Origin: Parcubacteria group bacterium
GTDB lineage: Bacteria; Patescibacteriota; Minisyncoccia; Phycocordibacterales; UBA2135
DNA length: 41,318 nucleotides
Assembly: GCA_016176785.1 (NCBI GenBank)
Contig: JACOWN010000008.1
Location: 1-41,318 of the forward strand
Reading direction: 5' to 3'
The notes beneath the pieces are model-generated. The model was not told the DNA's origin. It saw only the letters and a program-made list of their open reading frames with translations, and did no database searches. Numbering within the stretch: the stretch's first letter is position 1; each line of letters starts with the position of its first letter. The position numbers and the translations under genes are program-made. Positions 1 through 7,997 of this stretch are shown in pieces.

Positions 1-1
1 C

Positions 2-424
2 AACCGTTCGCTGTCCCAGCGACGCGACGCGCTTGCGGGTTTCAAGACGGGACGCTACCGCGTGCTTGTGGCGACCGATGTCGCCTCGCGCGGTATTGAC
101 GTGAAGGGCATAGAGCTCGTCATTAACTACGACCTCCCGAAGGACAGCACCGACTATGTGCATCGGATCGGGCGCACGGCGCGCGCGGGTGCCGCAGGCC
201 GCGCCGTTTCGTTCGTCATGCCCGAAGAAAAACGGGGTATCCGCGATATAGAGCGGCTCATACGGAAACCTCTCTTTATTTCCAGAACGCCCGAACTTCC
301 GCCCGCGCGGTTTGTGCCGGCGTCAATGCGCTCGGGGGAGCGGCGCTTCCCGCGGCAAAGGCCGTTCCCTCCCCGCCCGCACGGTTACGGAAGGGGTTCT
401 CGCCGCAGTGGCCGCGGGCGTTAG
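2..424 (+). CDS. DEAD-box RNA helicase, C-terminal part (5' truncated by window)
   Basis: Open frame from base 2: NRSLSQRRDALAGFKTGRYRVLVATDVASRGIDVKGIELVINYDLPKDSTDYVHRIGRTARAG, with helicase motifs V (VATDVASRGID) and VI (YVHRIGRTARAG); basic tail. Confidence 0.95.
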   Translation, partial: NRSLSQRRDALAGFKTGRYRVLVATDVASRGIDVKGIELVINYDLPKDSTDYVHRIGRTARAGAAGRAVSFVMPEEKRGIRDIERLIRKPLFISRTPELPPARFVPASMRSGERRFPRQRPFPPRPHGYGRGSRRSGRGR

Positions 425-618
425 GGCATTTCATTTTTCAAAACCAGCTACCCACGGGAAAACTCCCGTTTTCCCGACCCCTTTCCCGTTCTCATCCTCG
501 CCCCATGATTTTTCTTGCGTTCAAAACTGTCCCTCCTGAACAAAATCCGAACTTTTTACCAAAACAATCCGAGCGAGGACTAATCTGCGCGCCTCGTCCG
601 CTCCCTTCGGTCGCGGGA

Positions 619-711
619 GCAAAAACAAAAAATTTTCCTTACTTTTCTTATTTTCCTCGGCGGGGGGTAGGGGGAGCCGACAAAAAATGGAAAGGAAATT
701 TTTGGTTTTGC
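619..711. repeat. Large imperfect inverted repeat in non-coding region (arms 619-640 / 692-711)
   Basis: gcaaaaacaaaaaattttcctt versus aaggaaatttttggttttgc (reverse complement gcaaaaccaaaaatttcctt). Confidence 0.6.
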
Positions 712-910
712 TTCGCCGTTTCAGATTACAAAATGAACACTTGTATTATATTCATTTGCGGTTCTTTGACGATGTTCATTTCTCCGTCCTCACGGCGACC
801 GAGGCGCTTCCTCTCGGCGTTTTGTGGTAGCCCCCCGTGCGCACACAAGGCCCGTTCGTTATGCGAACGGCTCTCTAAAATACCGTTATTTTGAGGCACG
901 TTTTCACTAC

Positions 911-939
911 TTGACAGGTAGCTATTGATAGTGTTTACT
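911..939 (+). promoter_or_regulatory. Putative sigma70-type promoter (TTGACA-N17-TTTACT)
   Basis: Perfect -35 at 911-916, 17-nt spacer, weaker -10 at 934-939. Confidence 0.5.
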
Positions 940-968
940 TACTTTGTAATTAAAGCTCTTTGATAGTA

Positions 969-1023
969 ACTTGAGACGAGCTTTTTGAGCCGTTTTGTAC
1001 GACTTAGAAAGCTCGTCTCAAGT
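969..1023 (+). promoter_or_regulatory. Leader stem-loop, perfect 16-bp inverted repeat
   Basis: acttgagacgagcttt (969-984) / aaagctcgtctcaagt (1008-1023), between promoter and ORF. Confidence 0.75.
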
Positions 1024-1080
1024 CGAGGCTGGCCGTCCACCGAAGCGTTTTCGGTACATCAGCAACCGCAGGAGATGAAG

Positions 1081-1458
1081 ATGATGACGAAAGAACTGAC
1101 CCCGCGGATTCTCCGGAACGTCGTTCCGAATCCGCAATGCCTGAACCTCAACGTGAATACCCCCATTTCGACCAGAAACATCGAAAGCTTCGACCTTCCG
1201 CTCCGCGAGAACTCGGAGTTGAAGGTCGGCCCGATCGGTGCGGCGCTGGTTCGCAGAATCGACGGCATCCTCGGCTGCGAGAACGTGACGCTTCAGCAGT
1301 ACAGCGTGCAGGTGATCGTCGGCGACGCCTTCGACCCCGACGCGGATGGTATCACGGATGCTGTGATCGAAGCGCTGAGGGACTGCTTCGGCGACAAGCG
1401 CGACAAGGTCGAGGTCGTCAACAAGGACACGCGGCATCTCTATTGCGAAAACCCGTGA
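1081..1458 (+). CDS. Small hypothetical protein
   Basis: MMTKELTPRILRNVVPNPQCLNLNVNTPIS...; GGAG at 1071-1074 upstream; promoter and leader hairpin before it, terminator after it. Confidence 0.6.
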   Translation: MMTKELTPRILRNVVPNPQCLNLNVNTPISTRNIESFDLPLRENSELKVGPIGAALVRRIDGILGCENVTLQQYSVQVIVGDAFDPDADGITDAVIEALRDCFGDKRDKVEVVNKDTRHLYCENP

Positions 1459-1575
1459 GGCGCCTTCGACTTCGATGACGACTTTCCCGTCCCGTGCCAC
1501 ATCCCAGTGGCGACGGTGGAGCGCTCAACGAGACCGAGCGCAAGACGGACGAGTATCCCTGACAGGAACACCAAC

Positions 1576-1610
1576 AGCCCCAGGCAGCAATGTCTGGGGC
1601 TATTTCTTTT
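1576..1610 (+). terminator. Rho-independent terminator
   Basis: AGCCCCAGGCA-GCAA-TGTCTGGGGCT followed by ATTTCTTTTT. Confidence 0.8.
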
Positions 1611-1641
1611 TATTGTTGGATTATCATATTTATTTTCTCAT

Positions 1642-1674
1642 CCTAGGCTACATGGTCCAGAGCCATGTGTCCTG
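1642..1674 (-). pseudogene. Truncated tRNA-Gln copy (anticodon arm plus flanks)
   Basis: 33-bp exact repeat of 1739-1771 inside the intact tRNA-Gln; T-arm and acceptor 3' strand missing. Confidence 0.75.
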
Positions 1675-1718
1675 TTTACCCCGCCAAATTTTTGAAAGTT
1701 ACCGCTTTACAGCCAAAG

Positions 1719-1789
1719 CTGCGGGGCTAGGATTCGAACCTAGGCTACATGGTCCAGAGCCATGTGTCCTGCCACTAGACGACCCCGCA
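1719..1789 (-). tRNA. tRNA-Gln (CTG)
   Basis: Minus strand TGCGGGGTCGTCTAGTGGCAGGACACATGGCTCTGGACCATGTAGCCTAGGTTCGAATCCTAGCCCCGCA; loop CTCTGGA, acceptor TGCGGGG/CCCCGCA. Confidence 0.95.
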
Positions 1790-1855
1790 AACAGTAAAAA
1801 ACGCGCACATGCGCATTTTCTACGATACCACAATCGTTCCATATTTTCTAGGGTT

Positions 1856-2236
1856 TTACCCCGCGGGGCGTTCTAATTTCTTACGCACAAGAGTAACGAT
1901 ATTCTCAATCGTCCATTCGGATTTCGCCAGATATTCAAATACTCCGACATCAAGAGCGCGCGCAATTGCCTCCTCGCCTTCAAGGACGGTCAAAATGATG
2001 ACGGGGATGTTTTTTGTGGCGCTGTTCTGCTTCAGGCGCTTGGCAACCGCGTAGCCGTCAAGCTTCGGCATCCTGATATCAAGAAGCACCAGGTTCGGCA
2101 GTTCTCGTTCCACCACCCGAACCCCCTCTTCGCCGTCATATGCGTTAAAGACGGTAAAACCGGCCTCGCGAAGCGCCTCCGAAAGCGTCTTTGCGAGTAT
2201 TTCGTCGTCTTCAATGAGCGCAACGGTATGGGTCAT
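1856..2236 (-). CDS. Response regulator, receiver domain only (CheY-like)
   Basis: ALIEDDEILAKTLSEALREAGF...LPNLVLLDIRMPKLDGYAVA...IPVIILT...YLAKSEW. Confidence 0.93.
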   Translation of the reverse strand: MTHTVALIEDDEILAKTLSEALREAGFTVFNAYDGEEGVRVVERELPNLVLLDIRMPKLDGYAVAKRLKQNSATKNIPVIILTVLEGEEAIARALDVGVFEYLAKSEWTIENIVTLVRKKLERPAG

Positions 2237-2271
2237 ATATTTTTCATAGTAGGTGAAAACGCGCAGACATT

Positions 2272-4014
2272 CTAACGGATTCGGTCAAGCTCCTGTCCCA
2301 TATACTTTTCTATTTTTTCGCTCACGGCGCGCGCGCTCTCCACATGATGCGCAAACTCGGCGCGCGCTTGTTCGTCCATGTTCGCGAGTCCCCGTGAACG
2401 CATTCCCTCAAGAGCGCCGAGGTGCTCCGCAAGCATCGCGTTCAGTTTATTGATGTCGCGCATCGCAACGGTGCGATACATTGACCGCATGCTCTGCTCT
2501 CTCACATACCACCATCCGGCAATGCCGGAACCGGCGGCGGCAAGGAGCAACAACAAAATCACGATCTCAAACCAGCCAAGGTCAAGGGGACCGAAAGAAA
2601 TGACGGGGTTGGCGCGAACTCGCACGGCGCTTGCTTCGGCGGGGTAGCTTAAGGCGCCGCGAGCGTCAACGGCGGTAACAAACAGGTTGTATCGCCCGAT
2701 GGAAAGCGGATTTTTAACCAGGATCTCCCAATTTCCCGCGGCGTCCACCGTCGCTTCTCCGCTAAACGCCTCCTGGCTCTTGTCGTCAACGAGCGTCATG
2801 CGAACCCCCAGGCCCGGCTCGGTTTTTCCCGCGGCAAACACAAACTCTCCCAAGGAAACCGACTGCGTCACGAACCCGACGGTCGGCGTGGGGAGCGGTA
2901 CGATGTCTATGTCAATGCTGTCCTCGGTAAAATTACCCGCGCGGTCAACGGCGCGCACAACGACGCGGTGAGGCCCCGGCCCAAGGAGCGGCAATGTCAT
3001 TTCTCTTTCTTCGGTCACCGTTTCGTCGCGATTGTCTATGCGGATGACATAGTGCTTAATGCCGGAAATGCTGTCGCTTGTCGCAAAAGAAATGTGCGGA
3101 GAGGGGTCGCCGGTTTTCAATCCCTGCGCGACGTTGATTTTGAACGGGAGCGGCGGCAGAGTGTCTATCGCAAGCCGGTAATGCGCAGCCGGCCCCCAGC
3201 CGATATTGTTCCTGAAACGCACATGGAGATACCGGATCCCGTTTCCAACGCCGCCGAACATCTTACTCTCAAAAAGCCCTTCCGACCGCGCTTCCGGCGT
3301 GAATCGCGGCGCTTCATTCATTGCGGTGCTTACCCCGGAAATATCGGGCGGCAAACGCCACTGCGCCAAAAAATCAGCGGTAAAACCGTACCAGTTCTCC
3401 GGATCGGGGTAGAGCGGCACGGTAAGGACCGGCTCCGCGGGCAAGCGCCCCACAACCTCCGACACCCTTTGCACTTGGACGGGCTCCGGAACCGCCGGCC
3501 GCGGCGTTACGACGCTTGGCACCGCGGTGAACGTCGCGATCTCCATTGAGGACAAAAGATTGGTGCCGCTCCCGTCGGAGGCGGTAATCGCGGCATCCCC
3601 GGGCGTTATGACGGCTTCTCCCGCGCCCTTCACCGTAAACACCACTTTCAAAAGAGGGATTGAGCTCCCCGAGACGCCGTTCGTCGTGCCGCCTATAAAA
3701 AGTACGGTTCCGTCTTGATTTGAAAAACGCGGCTGTTCCAACCAAAAATTAAAAATGGAAGCGCCGGGGGAATAATCCACCGCTTTGACTTCCAGCACCT
3801 CTTTTGAGAATGAAAGCGTCGCTTGCGCCGCGTTGAAACTTTGTCCGGCGCTGTTGACCTTAAGTTCAACCGCCACTTCTTGCCCGACTTGGAATTCGCC
3901 GGTTTTCGGAGAAAAAAAGAGAGTCGCCGCATGCGCCGCAGAAACGCTCGTAAAAAAAGCGGCTGCTGCAATAAAAATGAAGAGTTTTTTTATCCGCATA
4001 ATGTGGAACATCAC
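2272..4014 (-). CDS. Cohesin-domain surface protein with C-terminal TM helix and cytoplasmic tail
   Basis: Signal peptide (MRIKKLFIFIAAAAFFTSVSAAHA, probable start 3999); cohesin-like TLFFSPKTGEFQVGQEVAVELKVNSAGQSFNAAQATLSFSKEVLEVKAV...; TM WFEIVILLLLLAAAGSGIAGWWYV. Confidence 0.82.
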   Translation of the reverse strand: MMFHIMRIKKLFIFIAAAAFFTSVSAAHAATLFFSPKTGEFQVGQEVAVELKVNSAGQSFNAAQATLSFSKEVLEVKAVDYSPGASIFNFWLEQPRFSNQDGTVLFIGGTTNGVSGSSIPLLKVVFTVKGAGEAVITPGDAAITASDGSGTNLLSSMEIATFTAVPSVVTPRPAVPEPVQVQRVSEVVGRLPAEPVLTVPLYPDPENWYGFTADFLAQWRLPPDISGVSTAMNEAPRFTPEARSEGLFESKMFGGVGNGIRYLHVRFRNNIGWGPAAHYRLAIDTLPPLPFKINVAQGLKTGDPSPHISFATSDSISGIKHYVIRIDNRDETVTEEREMTLPLLGPGPHRVVVRAVDRAGNFTEDSIDIDIVPLPTPTVGFVTQSVSLGEFVFAAGKTEPGLGVRMTLVDDKSQEAFSGEATVDAAGNWEILVKNPLSIGRYNLFVTAVDARGALSYPAEASAVRVRANPVISFGPLDLGWFEIVILLLLLAAAGSGIAGWWYVREQSMRSMYRTVAMRDINKLNAMLAEHLGALEGMRSRGLANMDEQARAEFAHHVESARAVSEKIEKYMGQELDRIR

Positions 4015-5696
4015 CTTTCTTTTTGAAATGCCTGCAAAAACACGCCGAAATCGGAAATGTCCACCTTTCCGTCGCGATTCACGTCAACGGTTTCTCGTTC
4101 CGCTCCGTCCGCGCGCCAACGGGAAAGAAAAACACTCCAGTCGGTTATGTTTATTATACCATCTCCGTTAAAATCGGCCTCCGGAACGGCGACGGCGACG
4201 ACGGAAAAGGACCTCGTCGGCGACCAGTCGCTTGTTACGCCGTTTTCTTTGCTCTGCTGCTTGGCCCGAATTGAATACGCGCCGAACGGCAAGCGCGCGG
4301 TGTTTATCAAAAAACTATACCTTCCTTCGTCATCGGCGTACGTCTCATACCGTATATCGTTTTCTATCTGCACCATCACTTTATTCCCCGGCGAAGCAAA
4401 GCCGAGCGCTTTGATGAAATCGCCCCGCCGGACCGCGCGCCGATAGAGATCAACCGTCGGCGGGACAAAAATATCTTTTTGGCTGAACGAATTGGAAACG
4501 GTGTCTATGTTGAAAAATTTCGCCTGCGTCGTCCGCCCTTCCTTGTCGGCCACAAGCACGCCGTATGAATAATTGCTTTGAAAAATGCCGCGAAAAGAAA
4601 TGTCAAACGCTCCGTTTCCCGCGGTTACCGGTTCCTTGCGGATCGGCCGCTCCGCTCGAGCGTATTTTTCTATGACCGTAATTTTTGCGCCCGGATACGC
4701 GTTGCCGGAAAAAGTCACGGAAGTCGGCGGAACCTGATACGCGAGAGCGTTGGGGAACACTATCGCGGCGCAACCCGTGTACGTGGTAAAGGACGCGCCG
4801 TTGTTGGTGACCCGAAACGCAAACGCTTTGTCATCGGCATACATCTCGGTGTCCTCAAGCGACCACTCATACTCCGTCCTCGCGTTTTGCGCGAGGACAA
4901 GTTGCGAGGCGGGATTCGTGCTTTCAAGAATGAGGCCTGAGGTGTAACTTGCGCCGCCCGAGATCTGCTGAGTCGTGGAAGCGCCGTCAGCAAAGTGCGG
5001 CGAACTTCTCATGATAAATCTCCCGCTTCCCCCGACCGCGCTCCAGCCGCTTGAGGCGCAGTAATCCGACGCCTCGTACTCCGCAAAACTTGCTTCCCGC
5101 CATTCAAGGAGCGGGGTCAAGAGCCCAGGCGCCTGCGACACGCGGACCGCAAAACGGAGGCGAAATCGGGGAGGGTGGAGCGCGTCTCTTGGATTTTCGC
5201 CCGGCCGCGTTATTCTTCTGCCGGATGATTCGTTTGGAAGCAGATCCGGGTCGCCCAATCCCGACGCGGCCGTTTCTCCTCCGTCGTCGTCGCGGAACCA
5301 AAAGCCCTCCTGCGTAAAGCGCGCCGCGGACGCCGGTCCAAAGACAACGCTTTGGGTTGAACTTACATCCAAGCCCGTTCCTTCCGTGTCTGAAAGGGAA
5401 AGGGTCACCGTTTCGGCGACGCTGTCGTTAATTTCGCGCGTGCCCGTGCCGTTCACGATAGCGACGAGACTGCCGCCGGTCGCCGAGCCGCTCGCAATAA
5501 GCGTTACGTCGCTCTGATAGGCCGTATCAACTTGATTGTTTGATTTTCTCGCCTGAACCGTTACGGTAACGGGTACGCCGGCGGTGCTGTCCTGCGGGTC
5601 AACGATAAAAAACTTGACCGCGCCTGACGGAGGAGCCGCCTCTGCGTACAGCGCGAGCAGAAAAATACACACGGAAAAAATGAGGGCGGTTCTCAT
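4011..5696 (-). CDS. Secreted protein with C-terminal dockerin domain
   Basis: N-terminal signal; C-terminus DFNGDGIINITDWSVFLSRWRADGAERETVDVNRDGKVDISDFGVFLQAF, two DxNxDGxxxxxD dockerin repeats. Confidence 0.85.
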   Translation of the reverse strand: MRTALIFSVCIFLLALYAEAAPPSGAVKFFIVDPQDSTAGVPVTVTVQARKSNNQVDTAYQSDVTLIASGSATGGSLVAIVNGTGTREINDSVAETVTLSLSDTEGTGLDVSSTQSVVFGPASAARFTQEGFWFRDDDGGETAASGLGDPDLLPNESSGRRITRPGENPRDALHPPRFRLRFAVRVSQAPGLLTPLLEWREASFAEYEASDYCASSGWSAVGGSGRFIMRSSPHFADGASTTQQISGGASYTSGLILESTNPASQLVLAQNARTEYEWSLEDTEMYADDKAFAFRVTNNGASFTTYTGCAAIVFPNALAYQVPPTSVTFSGNAYPGAKITVIEKYARAERPIRKEPVTAGNGAFDISFRGIFQSNYSYGVLVADKEGRTTQAKFFNIDTVSNSFSQKDIFVPPTVDLYRRAVRRGDFIKALGFASPGNKVMVQIENDIRYETYADDEGRYSFLINTARLPFGAYSIRAKQQSKENGVTSDWSPTRSFSVVAVAVPEADFNGDGIINITDWSVFLSRWRADGAERETVDVNRDGKVDISDFGVFLQAFQKER

Positions 5697-5705
5697 GCGG
5701 CTTCA

Positions 5706-6095
5706 CTATGCGCGCGGAGAGGCCTCGCGCGCCAAAAAGTTTTTTACTTTCTCCACGATCTCGGCGACGGGATGCTGGGATTTCACGAAGTAGTCGTTCG
5801 CACCGAGCTGGAGTCCTTTCTTGATGTCGTCATCGCTCCCCAGCATGGAAAGGATGATGACGGGGATATTCCTCAAGACGGCCGATTTTTTCATCTCCTC
5901 AAGAATGACGAAGCCGTGTTTGTTCGGCAAAAGAAGGTCAAGAAGAACGAGGTCGGGACGCTCGTTCTCAATGCCGGTGAGGGCGATCTCGCCGTCTTCT
6001 ATGACGGAGACCGAGAAGCCCGCCTCTTCAAGTTCGTCCTGAAGAACCCGCGCAAGCACTTGGTCGTCCTCAATTATGGTGATTTTTTCAGACAT
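5706..6095 (-). CDS. Response regulator, receiver domain only
   Basis: MSEKITIIEDDQVLARVLQDELEEAGF...PDLVLLDLLLPNKHGF...IPVIILS...YFVKSQH; start at 6095 preferred over the longer ORF. Confidence 0.92.
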   Translation of the reverse strand: MSEKITIIEDDQVLARVLQDELEEAGFSVSVIEDGEIALTGIENERPDLVLLDLLLPNKHGFVILEEMKKSAVLRNIPVIILSMLGSDDDIKKGLQLGANDYFVKSQHPVAEIVEKVKNFLAREASPRA

Positions 6096-6165
6096 ACGAA
6101 GTTTTATGACGCTAGTAATGCTCCTAATAATTTTTGCACAGGCGCCGCAACGCGCGCAACACTCC

Positions 6166-7983
6166 TTAGACAAGCCGTTTTCCACCCTTTTTCATCCGAG
6201 AAATATACGGGAGTTCGGCGAAAAACGTGGTTCCCCTTCCCGGGGATGACTCAAACCAAACGGCGCCGCCCAAGAGTTCCGCCGCCTGTTTCGCGATATA
6301 GAGACCAAGGCCGGTGCCGTCCGGTTTGATCTTTCGCGCGTTGGACGCTCGACCAAACTTTTGAAAAATCGCGTCGTGTTCTTGAAGCGGAATGCCGATG
6401 CCGGTGTCCTTAATCGAAACGAGAAATGTTTTTTCTTTCGCTTTGACGGATATTTCTACGCGGCCGTCACGCGGGGTGTATTCAAGCGCGTTCGCCACAA
6501 ACGAATGAATAAAGTTGCGGAACGCCATCTTGTCGGTTACCGCCTCAAGCGCAACGGGATGTTGCGCGAACGACACCGCAATGTTTTTGTGAACGCGCAG
6601 AGGTTCGTTTTCAAGCAGGAGTTCGTTCAGAATGGCGATGACGTCTGTTTTCTGCGGTTCAGTGCCGACGCTCCCCTCTTCAAGCCGCGAAGCGTTCAGA
6701 AGCACCGTTACGAGCTCCGAGAGCCGTTTGCTTGCGTGGCGAATGTCGTTCAAATACGCGCGGCCGCTTTCCGAGAGGTTATGCTCCTTTTTGAGAAGGC
6801 GCTCAATAACCCACTGCGTGGCGGTGAGCGGGGTACGAAGTTGGTGGGATGCTATGCTGATAAACTCGTTCTTGAGTTCGTCAATCCGCCGCTCTTTCGT
6901 TATGTCGCGTTCAATGCCGACAAAGAAAAGGACCGTTTTTGTCTCGTCAAGAACGGGGTAAATATCAAGGTGCGCCGTGTATTTTTCACCGCTTTTCCGC
7001 ACATTGGAAACGTCCCCCGAGAACGGCTGTTTCTTTTCCTTGATCGTCTCCCACAATTTCACGTAATACTCGCGCGGCATCCGGCCGCCCCAGCGTGACG
7101 GTTTTTTGCCGATGACCTCCCCGCGCGCGTATCCCGTTATCCGTTCGGTTGCCTGATTCGCATATAAGATAATCCCTTCCGTATCGGTAATGATCATTTG
7201 CTCGGAAGCGCCGTCCACCGCCTGTTTGAATCGCCGAAGGTCCGTCTGCGAAGTTTGAAGCAAAGAGAGCATCTTGTTAAACTCCCGCGCAAGTACGCCG
7301 AATTCGTCGTCAGAAGCAACGGTCGCCCGCTGCGTCAAATCTCCGCGGCCGATTTTTTGGACGACAGAAACGAGCTGAAAAAGGGGCCGGGTAATGATGC
7401 GCAAAAGATACCAACTGCCCACCCCGAATACGGCGAACAAAAGTGCGCCGAAACCATACAGCATCCGTACGGCGCGTTCGCGCGTCGCCGCAAGCAACGC
7501 GGCCGAGGAACGATCCAGCTCAAAAGCGGTAACCCCTGATTCGTGCAACGCAAGAAATATTGAATCCGAAAGAAACTGCAGCCGCGGGCCGGCTGCGACG
7601 CGCAGTTCAAAAGCCCCGTCGCGGCGATACAAGGCAACGGCTTCACCAAAAAAAATCGTGGTTGAAGTAAGGTGTTCCCGCAATTCGCGTAGAAATGAGC
7701 GTGATCGCTCATCAACGATCAGCTTGTCAGCGCGCATAAGCGCTTCGTCAACGGTTTGGACCAGATTGTTCCATTGGGCTAGTTTTGAATCGGTCGGCTC
7801 TTGCAAGAAATCCCCCGACACAAGCGCGAGTCCCAAAAAAGAATTGGCGATGATTGATGCGGCCTCCGACTGCGCGAAAATCTTCCTAACCTCCAGTGTG
7901 TCGCGGATGAAAAAAACGAACATGAGCGCCAGAACAAAGCAGAAGACGGCAAACCCGATGAAAACACGCTTTCGGATTGTCAT
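6166..7983 (-). CDS. Membrane histidine kinase (TM, HAMP, PAS, HisKA, HATPase_c)
   Basis: LLRIITRPLFQLVSVVQKIGRGDLTQRA (HAMP), QMIITDTEGIILYANQATERITGY (PAS), FISIASHQLRTPLTATQWVIERL (H box), IKDTGIGIP...GTGLGLYIAKQAAELLGG (N/G boxes). Confidence 0.95.
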   Translation of the reverse strand: MTIRKRVFIGFAVFCFVLALMFVFFIRDTLEVRKIFAQSEAASIIANSFLGLALVSGDFLQEPTDSKLAQWNNLVQTVDEALMRADKLIVDERSRSFLRELREHLTSTTIFFGEAVALYRRDGAFELRVAAGPRLQFLSDSIFLALHESGVTAFELDRSSAALLAATRERAVRMLYGFGALLFAVFGVGSWYLLRIITRPLFQLVSVVQKIGRGDLTQRATVASDDEFGVLAREFNKMLSLLQTSQTDLRRFKQAVDGASEQMIITDTEGIILYANQATERITGYARGEVIGKKPSRWGGRMPREYYVKLWETIKEKKQPFSGDVSNVRKSGEKYTAHLDIYPVLDETKTVLFFVGIERDITKERRIDELKNEFISIASHQLRTPLTATQWVIERLLKKEHNLSESGRAYLNDIRHASKRLSELVTVLLNASRLEEGSVGTEPQKTDVIAILNELLLENEPLRVHKNIAVSFAQHPVALEAVTDKMAFRNFIHSFVANALEYTPRDGRVEISVKAKEKTFLVSIKDTGIGIPLQEHDAIFQKFGRASNARKIKPDGTGLGLYIAKQAAELLGGAVWFESSPGRGTTFFAELPYISRMKKGGKRLV

Positions 7984-7997
7984 ATCGCGAGAGAACT

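Noticed and set aside
658-680. G-quadruplex in cggcggggggtagggggagccg
   Set aside because: Only two G-runs; insufficient for an intramolecular quadruplex without dimerisation.
505-894. 129-aa ORF
   Set aside because: Overlaps strong inverted repeats, lacks a convincing ribosome-binding site and has non-protein-like composition.
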